A DNA stretch of 8,931 nucleotides from Hungateiclostridiaceae bacterium UBA3934. GTDB lineage: Bacteria; Bacillota; Clostridia; Acetivibrionales; DTU013. A model generated the notes under the pieces. It saw nothing but the letters and a program-made list of their open reading frames with translations, searched no databases and had not been told where the DNA came from. The DNA is taken from NCBI GenBank assembly GCA_002385815.1, contig DGEE01000128.1, positions 1-8,931 on the forward strand. The letters run 5' to 3'. Positions within the stretch are counted from its first letter, which is position 1. Every line of letters starts with the position of its first letter. The position numbers and the translations under genes are program-made. Positions 1 through 5,283 of this stretch are shown here, piece after piece.

Positions 1-110
1 CATTTGACTTTAGTTGAGATTTTGCACACTTGACGGTTGTTTCTCAGATGATGATGAAGCTAAAAGACATTTTGCCTGTGATTGGCTGAAACACTGATGT
101 TGCAATGCTG

Positions 111-139
111 TTGTCAAAATGCCGAAAATGGGCTATAAT
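111..139 (+). promoter_or_regulatory. sigma-A/sigma70-type promoter of the tRNA-Arg gene
   Basis: A -35 box TTGTCA (111-116) and a perfect -10 box TATAAT (134-139) are separated by 17 bases. The -10 ends 16 bases before the first tRNA base, which is suitable for a short 5' leader on the pre-tRNA. Seen directly; assignment to the housekeeping sigma factor is by consensus. Confidence 0.8.
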
Positions 140-155
140 ACTATAGTGGATTAAT

Positions 156-230
156 GTCCCGGTGGTCTAATGGATAAGGTAATGGATTCCGGTTCCATTG
201 ATAGGGGTTCGATTCCTCTCCGGGACACCA
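156..230 (+). tRNA. tRNA-Arg, anticodon CCG, with encoded CCA
   Basis: A complete cloverleaf can be folded by eye. The acceptor stem pairs GTCCCGG (156-162) with CCGGGAC (220-226). The D stem is 165-168 with 177-180, the anticodon stem ATGGA/TCCAT is 182-186 with 194-198, and the T stem is 203-207 with 215-219 around the loop TTCGATT. The 7-base anticodon loop TTCCGGT (187-193) places CCG at 189-191, reading the arginine codon CGG. The discriminator base is A227 and the CCA end is encoded at 228-230. The gene has its own promoter upstream and a terminator directly downstream, so it is probably transcribed alone. Confidence 0.96.
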
Positions 231-236
231 GGTGAG

Positions 237-271
237 AGCGGGTCTTGGTGGGCATTCCAAGGTCCGCTTTT
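237..271 (+). terminator. intrinsic terminator after tRNA-Arg
   Basis: A 12-bp stem pairs 237-248 (AGCGGGTCTTGG) with 257-268 (CCAAGGTCCGCT), with two G-T wobbles, an 8-base loop and a short T run (268-271). It starts 6 bases after the tRNA 3' end. It should stop most tRNA transcripts and separate them from dusB, although read-through could still supply dusB. Confidence 0.75.
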
Positions 272-295
272 GTATATGATAAGGGATGACGGCGA

Positions 296-1255
296 ATGAA
301 AATAGGTTCGTTGACACTGGAAAACAATATTTTTCTGGCCCCTATGGCAGGCGTTACCGATATGCCCTTCAGAGTCCTGTGCAGGGAGCAGGGTTGCGGC
401 TTTGTGTATACTGAGATGATCAGCGCCAAGGGCATGTACTACAAAGACGAAAAAAGCTGGAGGCTGGCTGAACTGAGTGAGGCGGAGCTGCCTGCGGCGA
501 TACAGATTTTTGGCTCGGAGCCGGACATACTTGCACATGCAGCCGAAAAGCTTAATGATTCTCCGGCTGCTGCCATAGATATAAATATGGGCTGTCCGAC
601 CCCCAAGATCACAAAAAACGGAGAAGGCAGTGCGCTTATGCTTAAGCCTGAGCTTGCCGGAGAGATTATACGGTCAGTGGTTTCAGCCTCCGCGAAGCCT
701 GTTACGGTGAAGATTCGAAAGGGCTGGGATGATGAGCATATCAATGCCGTTGATTTTGCCATCCTGGCTGAAAAATGCGGCGCATCTGCTGTGGCCATAC
801 ATGGCAGGACGAGGGTACAGTTTTACAGCGGAAATGCCGACTGGGATATCATAAGGGATGTGAAAAGAGCAGTTTCCATACCCGTCATCGGGAACGGTGA
901 TATCCGCACTCCTGAAGACGCTGCCAGTATGCTTGAATATACGGGCTGTGACGCTGTAATGGTGGGAAGGGGTGCCCAGGGGAATCCCTGGCTGTTCAAA
1001 AGGATAAATCATTTCTTAAAAACGGGACAGATCCTTTCGGAGCCTGATGCAGAGGAGAAAAAAGCGATGATGCTGCGCCACCTCGATATGCTGGTCAAGT
1101 ATAAGGGTGAGTATACCGGTGTTCGGGAGATGCGCAAGCATGTTGCCTGGTATATCAAGGGCTGCAGGGATTCCAGCCGTCTCAGGGAGAAGGCCTTCAG
1201 GGTCACATCGTATGAGAGCATGGCGGAGTTGATAAGTAGCTGGGGTCAGGCTTGA
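296..1255 (+). CDS. dusB: tRNA-dihydrouridine synthase, DusB family
   Basis: FMN-dependent enzyme that reduces specific uridines in the tRNA D loop to dihydrouridine using NADPH; cytoplasmic. The 319-residue protein has the usual Dus length. The N-terminal TIM barrel opens with APMAGVTD (15-22), which binds FMN. The catalytic cysteine is C100 in NMGCP, followed by KITKNGEGSAL. Further flavin contacts are K139 (TVKIRKGW), H169 (AIHGRT), GNGDI (199-203) and GRGAQGNPW (224-232). The C-terminal helical domain that recognises tRNA follows from about residue 245. The ATG at 296 is preceded by AAGGG at 281-285, 10 bases away, and starts directly at the conserved N-terminus. No convincing promoter is visible between the tRNA terminator and the start; transcription may depend on read-through or a weak promoter (TATGAT at 275-280 lacks a -35 box). 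The neighbouring tRNA-Arg is thematically related but appears to be a separate transcription unit. Family certain; DusB rather than another Dus paralogue by overall resemblance. Confidence 0.95.
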   Translation: MKIGSLTLENNIFLAPMAGVTDMPFRVLCREQGCGFVYTEMISAKGMYYKDEKSWRLAELSEAELPAAIQIFGSEPDILAHAAEKLNDSPAAAIDINMGCPTPKITKNGEGSALMLKPELAGEIIRSVVSASAKPVTVKIRKGWDDEHINAVDFAILAEKCGASAVAIHGRTRVQFYSGNADWDIIRDVKRAVSIPVIGNGDIRTPEDAASMLEYTGCDAVMVGRGAQGNPWLFKRINHFLKTGQILSEPDAEEKKAMMLRHLDMLVKYKGEYTGVREMRKHVAWYIKGCRDSSRLREKAFRVTSYESMAELISSWGQA

Positions 1256-1568
1256 AATTTTAATTTTGTGTCATATTGCACCTGGCATATAGCGAATTAA
1301 TGTATATCGATCAGGGACGTGAGAAATCCCGTCCGAAGCCGGACTGTGCCAGGTCGCGATCACACCGCATCCGGTCTGCGTCGAGCCCCAGCTACATCCG
1401 AAACCGGCAGAGGCACGTCAGGCTGAAGAATATAAAACCCGGGTCCTGTCAAAGTCCCTGTCAAGCTGCCATCAGTCCGCATCCAGCCTGCGTCAGGTCC
1501 CATCCACTACACGCCAGTCAGCGTCAGGTCCCATCCACACCGATGTCAGACTGCAATAGAATAGTTCC
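1256..1568. other. non-coding gap with degenerate GC-rich repeats
   Basis: No credible gene is seen between dusB and the mrfA promoter. An open frame over 1276-1602 needs a TTG start, lacks a ribosome binding site and gives an arginine/serine/proline-rich product without recognisable features, so it is not called. The stretch holds an 8-bp inverted pair ACCTGGCA (1280-1287) and TGCCAGGT (1347-1354), enclosing a small hairpin GTCCG/CGGAC (1331-1344) with a 4-base loop, and then several direct repeats (listed separately). No T-rich intrinsic terminator for dusB was found. Base composition is more GC-rich than in the AT-rich promoter that follows. Confidence 0.5.
1365..1538 (+). repeat. degenerate direct repeats upstream of mrfA
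   Basis: The 18-base word GCGTCAGGTCCCATCCAC occurs exactly twice, at 1490-1507 and 1521-1538. A related segment, CCGCATCC-purine-G-pyrimidine-CTGCGTC, occurs at 1365-1382 and 1477-1494, with the first copy running into GAGCCCCA where the others have AGGTCCCA. Together they look like three diverged copies of one longer unit. They show no CRISPR-like regularity and no coding signal. Function unknown. Confidence 0.6.
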
Positions 1569-1597
1569 TTTACATTGCTTATGTTTTGAATTAAAAT
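1569..1597 (+). promoter_or_regulatory. promoter of the mrfA-mrfB operon
   Basis: TTTACA (1569-1574) and TAAAAT (1592-1597) are separated by 17 bases, close to the sigma-A consensus and set in AT-rich DNA that contrasts with the GC-rich repeats before it. Transcription would start near 1604, about 23 bases before the mrfA ATG. Confidence 0.65.
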
Positions 1598-1604
1598 ATT
1601 AGCA

Positions 1605-1616
1605 GAATATATGTTC
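1605..1616. promoter_or_regulatory. candidate LexA (SOS) operator
   Basis: GAATATATGTTC differs at one base from the perfect palindrome GAACATATGTTC, which fits the Gram-positive LexA box pattern GAAC-N4-GTTC; the right half is extended to GTTCG. It lies at the predicted transcription start of mrfA and abuts its ribosome binding site (GGAGG, 1617-1621), a place where a bound repressor would block transcription. The match is seen; LexA binding is inference, and an AT-rich palindrome of this length can arise by chance. Confidence 0.45.
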
Positions 1617-1626
1617 GGAGGATGCT

Positions 1627-3897
1627 ATGAACATTGAGCAAATGCTGGAGCATATCAGAGCGTCTGAAAAGATGATGAAGAACATCACAGCCTGGGTGGA
1701 GCTGCCGGCCAAAGAAGCTGTATATGCAGACTTTCCGGATTTTCTGGATGAGCGCATCACCAAAGCGCTCGAGAGAAGGGGAGTCAGACAGCTGTATTCG
1801 CATCAGGCCAGCGCTGTCCGGGCGGTGCATGACGGAAAGAGCATTGTTGTGGTGACGCCTACTGCTTCAGGCAAGACAATGTGCTACAATGTGCCCGTTA
1901 TGGATGCCATCCTGAAGGACGAATCCTCCAGAGCACTATTCCTTTTCCCCACAAAAGCGCTGTCCCAGGATCAGACTGCAGAGCTTCATGAACTCATTAC
2001 AGAGGCGGGGGTAGATGTCAAAACATACACTTATGACGGCGACACACCCCAGTCAGCCAGGAAAGCCATCAGGCAGGCAGGGCATATAGTCGTGACCAAT
2101 CCGGACATGCTGCACAGCGGCATACTCCCGCACCATACAAAATGGACAAAGCTGTTTGAAAATCTGAAATTCGTCGTCATAGACGAAGTACATCATTACA
2201 GAGGTGTATTCGGAAGCCATCTGGCCAATGTCATAAGAAGACTCAGGAGAATATGTGACTTCTATGGCTCCAAGCCGCAGTTCATATGCTGTTCTGCCAC
2301 CATTGCAAACCCGGTGGAGCTGGCATCCAGGATCATCGGTGAGGATGTGGAGCTCATCGACAACAACGGCGCCCCGACTGCCAGCAAGCACTTTATTTTC
2401 TACAATCCTCCGGTGATCAACAGGGAACTGGGCATAAGAAGAAGCAGTATGCTCGAAGCTAAACGCATAGCAGAGTCGTTCATACGAAATGAGATCCAGA
2501 CCATATTGTTCACAAGGAGCAGACTGAATGTAGAAGTGCTTGTTACTTATCTGAGGAACATTTACGGCGGAAAGAGCGAAGGCGAGAAAAGAGTAAGGGG
2601 CTACAGAGGCGGCTATCTGCCCACTCTCCGCCGTGAGATAGAAAAGGGTCTCAGGGAAGGCAGCATAACCGGAGTCGTATCGACGAATGCACTGGAACTG
2701 GGCATCGATATCGGCGCATTGGATGCATGTGTCATCTGCGGCTACCCGGGGACGATAGCCAGCACATGGCAGCAGGCAGGACGCGCCGGACGCAGGAGCG
2801 GCGTATCCGTTGCGATACTCGTGGCAAGCAGCAGTCCGCTTGACCAATATATTATCAACAATCCTGACTATTTTTTCGGAAAGACCCCTGAAAACGGTCT
2901 GATAAATCCTGACAACCTCGTCATATTGTACAGCCACATGAAATGTGCCGCATTTGAACTGCCATTTGAGGACGGCGAGAAATTCGGGGTGGAAACCACC
3001 GCTGAGATCCTCGGATTTATGGAGGATGCCAGGCTCGTAAGACATGTGGGGAATCGATGGCACTGGATGGCGGATGTGTTCCCTGCTGATGAGATAAGCC
3101 TGAGAAGCGCGTCGAACGAAAACTTCATAATTATCGATATAACTGAGCCAAAGCCCGTGGTCATAGGAGAGACGGACAGGTTCAGTGCGCCGATGCTGCT
3201 TCATGAAGAAGCGATCTATATTCACGAAGGCGTCCAGTACCAGGTGGAGGAGCTGGATTTTGACGACAAGAAGGCCTATGTCCGCAGGGTCAACGTGGAT
3301 TATTACACGGATGCCAATCTGGCTGTGGATCTTAAGGTGCTGGATGTATTCCGCGAAGACAAAACCAGGCAGGTGCACAGAAGCTGCGGCGAAGTTTCGG
3401 TCAGTGCACTGGTGACCATGTTTAAAAAGATAAAACTCCATACCCATGAAAATATAGGATCAGGTCCGGTAACGCTGCCGGAACTGGAGATGCATACTAC
3501 TTCCTACTGGGTCAGCCTGCCCGGGGATATGCCCGACATGTCGCAGACGGAACAGGAGAACGGTTTGCTGGGGCTTTCCAATGTGCTCGCCAATGCTGCG
3601 CCGATCTACCTTATGTGCAGCCCCGGAGACATTCGCGTCGTCCACCAGGTGCGGGCTCCGTTCACGCAGAGACCCACGGTGTATATATACGACAGCTATC
3701 CGGGCGGAGTGGGATTCAGTGATAAGCTGTACGAACTGCACAGGGAGTTGTTTGAGACTGCCGCTTCAATGGTTGAGAAATGCGGCTGTGAATCAGGCTG
3801 TCCATCATGTGTCGGCCCTCTCAATGAGTTCACAGGTGCCGATGATCCCAAGGAACTGACGCTCAGACTGATAGAACTTATCAGACAGAATGCATAG
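1627..3897 (+). CDS. mrfA: MrfA/YprA-type DEAD/DEAH-box DNA repair helicase with C-terminal DUF1998 zinc site
   Basis: ATP-driven superfamily 2 DNA helicase of the MrfA (YprA) family, which in Bacillus subtilis works with MrfB in removal of mitomycin-type DNA damage. The 756-residue length is close to the Bacillus protein. Helicase motifs appear in order: LYSHQ (56-60), Walker A TPTASGKT (77-84), FPTKALSQDQ (107-116), TNPDMLH (157-163), DEVH (186-189), SAT (213-215), ILFTRSR (293-299), STNALELGIDIG (352-363) and the arginine-finger motif QQAGRAGR (382-389). The C-terminal DUF1998 part contains LMCSPGDIRVV near 662 and PGGVGFSDKL near 692, and ends in four cysteines, C719, C721, C725 and C728, expected to bind zinc. 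No membrane segments, so cytoplasmic. The ATG at 1627 has GGAGG 5 bases upstream. mrfB follows after 39 bases, making an operon driven by the promoter at 1569-1597 and possibly repressed by LexA. All motifs appear intact. Confidence 0.95.
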   Translation: MNIEQMLEHIRASEKMMKNITAWVELPAKEAVYADFPDFLDERITKALERRGVRQLYSHQASAVRAVHDGKSIVVVTPTASGKTMCYNVPVMDAILKDESSRALFLFPTKALSQDQTAELHELITEAGVDVKTYTYDGDTPQSARKAIRQAGHIVVTNPDMLHSGILPHHTKWTKLFENLKFVVIDEVHHYRGVFGSHLANVIRRLRRICDFYGSKPQFICCSATIANPVELASRIIGEDVELIDNNGAPTASKHFIFYNPPVINRELGIRRSSMLEAKRIAESFIRNEIQTILFTRSRLNVEVLVTYLRNIYGGKSEGEKRVRGYRGGYLPTLRREIEKGLREGSITGVVSTNALELGIDIGALDACVICGYPGTIASTWQQAGRAGRRSGVSVAILVASSSPLDQYIINNPDYFFGKTPENGLINPDNLVILYSHMKCAAFELPFEDGEKFGVETTAEILGFMEDARLVRHVGNRWHWMADVFPADEISLRSASNENFIIIDITEPKPVVIGETDRFSAPMLLHEEAIYIHEGVQYQVEELDFDDKKAYVRRVNVDYYTDANLAVDLKVLDVFREDKTRQVHRSCGEVSVSALVTMFKKIKLHTHENIGSGPVTLPELEMHTTSYWVSLPGDMPDMSQTEQENGLLGLSNVLANAAPIYLMCSPGDIRVVHQVRAPFTQRPTVYIYDSYPGGVGFSDKLYELHRELFETAASMVEKCGCESGCPSCVGPLNEFTGADDPKELTLRLIELIRQNA

Positions 3898-3936
3898 GGC
3901 AAGGCGCACAGACAGGATGCACAGGAGCGGATTCGG

Positions 3937-5175
3937 ATGGATATCAGAAGCAAGCTGAATTTCTACCGGGGAACACCGGAAAAACCAGTACATGTGCGAA
4001 AAGCGGCCGGCGGACAGGACGTGGATGTTCTGATCCCCGGGACTGTGCGCGAAAATGAGCATGGCCGCTGTTATGTCATAGAACAGAGATATCACCCTGA
4101 ATATGTCCACGGAGGATGCAGAATCGGTGACGCTTCAAGTATAAGCGGTGAAATGCTTTCGTTTATCGGCGGACCGGGTTGCGACGGACTGCAGGCTGAG
4201 AAGCTGATTTATCTTGATACCGAGACCACAGGGCTCACTGGTGGGACCGGAACTGTTGCATTCCTGGTCGGGACGGGTTTTTTCGAAAATGGCAGTTTTG
4301 TCATAAGGCAATATTTCATGCGGGACTATGATGAGGAAACCGCGATGCTGGCCGAACTCAAAGAACTCATCTCAGACAGGCAGGGATTTGTGACATTCAA
4401 CGGTAAATCTTTTGATATCAATCTGCTGCAGACCCGGCTCATCGCCAACAGGCTGAGGCTGGGCATCTCCGATATCCCCAACATCGATTTGCTGTACCCG
4501 GCAAGGAGAGTATGGAAACTCAAGCTGGAGAGTTGCCGCCTGGTATCGCTTGAGGAGAATATCCTGGGCCATGTAAGGCATGATGACATACCAGGTTCGA
4601 TGATACCCGCTGTTTACTTCGATTACCTAGAAGACAGGGACGCATCGGCAATAAAGAGAGTCCTGGAGCACAACGAGCTGGACATATTGTCCATGGTATC
4701 GCTGCTGTGCAGGCTTTCAGCCATGCTGCAGGATCCGATGTCCGAATCTGACGGAGGGCTTGAGCTGCTTGGTATCAGCAGGATCTTCGAGGCCCACGGC
4801 AGGACAGGAGATATGGTCAAATGCCTTGAGGCATGTACCGATTCAGGGCGGTACGACGTCAAGCTGCAGGCGGTGAAGCGGCTGACCACCGTCTATAAAA
4901 GAGAGAACCGTTATGACCTCGCCCTGGAACACTGGCATGCCATCGAGTCTGAAAGCTCCGGCTTCGATCTGTTCCACCTTATAGAGATGGCGAAATACTA
5001 TGAGCATAAGGAAAAGAATCCGGGAAAAGCTCTGCAGGCAGTCGAAAAAGCATTCGCACTATGTCGTCGTGCCGGCATTACAACCGGGAGACATATAGAT
5101 GGATTGTCAAAACGCAGGGACAGGCTGACGAGAAAAATCATGCAGAAGCAGCATAACAATAATCCCGGATCATAA
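3937..5175 (+). CDS. mrfB: MrfB/YprB-type DEDDh exonuclease with helical-repeat C-terminus
   Basis: Metal-dependent exonuclease of the RNase H-like fold, partner of the MrfA helicase in the Bacillus subtilis mitomycin repair pathway; expected to degrade the damaged strand after MrfA acts. The 412-residue length closely matches YprB. The catalytic DEDDh residues can be placed: D94 and E96 in LDTETTGL, D160 in FNGKSFDINLL, and H245 with D249 in EHNELDILSM. Residues 1-85 form a conserved N-terminal extension. From about 270 to 390 the protein is helical, with TPR-like segments such as YDLALEHWHAIE and GKALQAVEKAFALCRRAG, probably for protein contacts. There is no signal peptide or membrane helix. 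The start at 3937 has AGGAG (3923-3927) 9 bases upstream and lies 39 bases after mrfA, so the two are very likely cotranscribed. Active-site residues are complete, so the enzyme is predicted active. Confidence 0.93.
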   Translation: MDIRSKLNFYRGTPEKPVHVRKAAGGQDVDVLIPGTVRENEHGRCYVIEQRYHPEYVHGGCRIGDASSISGEMLSFIGGPGCDGLQAEKLIYLDTETTGLTGGTGTVAFLVGTGFFENGSFVIRQYFMRDYDEETAMLAELKELISDRQGFVTFNGKSFDINLLQTRLIANRLRLGISDIPNIDLLYPARRVWKLKLESCRLVSLEENILGHVRHDDIPGSMIPAVYFDYLEDRDASAIKRVLEHNELDILSMVSLLCRLSAMLQDPMSESDGGLELLGISRIFEAHGRTGDMVKCLEACTDSGRYDVKLQAVKRLTTVYKRENRYDLALEHWHAIESESSGFDLFHLIEMAKYYEHKEKNPGKALQAVEKAFALCRRAGITTGRHIDGLSKRRDRLTRKIMQKQHNNNPGS

Positions 5176-5283
5176 GGGCATTTTGTTTGTGATGCCGCTG
5201 ATGCTGGACTGTTCTGTGCGTAGTATCGGAACCACCCCGGCGTTCATTCTGCCCCGGCTGCTCGCCCTGCTTTTACTGCCATC
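5176..5283. other. convergent intergenic gap
   Basis: This 108-base gap separates the converging ends of mrfB and the minus-strand signalling gene. The only palindrome found is GGCAT (5177-5181) with ATGCC (5192-5196), a 5-bp stem without a T run on either strand. No convincing intrinsic terminator or small gene is seen, so termination may be factor-dependent or lie inside the coding ends. Confidence 0.4.

Noticed and set aside
1..110. Coding end of an upstream gene
   Set aside because: Stop codons break the frames and no recognisable protein could be read on either strand; nothing is supported here.
237..295. Riboswitch or T-box leader ahead of dusB
   Set aside because: The gap is only 65 bases and the single hairpin is fully explained as the tRNA terminator.
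1310..1335. A stray copy of the GGGACGG repeat (ATCAGGGACG)
   Set aside because: The resemblance to the window-end element covers only about 10 bases with a gap, well within chance.
1276..1602. 108-residue open frame in the dusB-mrfA gap
   Set aside because: It starts with TTG without a ribosome binding site, overlaps the mrfA promoter, and its Arg/Ser/Pro-rich translation follows the GC-rich repeats.
2053..3447. 464-residue open frame on the minus strand
   Set aside because: It lies wholly antisense to mrfA, whose helicase motifs are unmistakable. Its product shows no recognisable domain.
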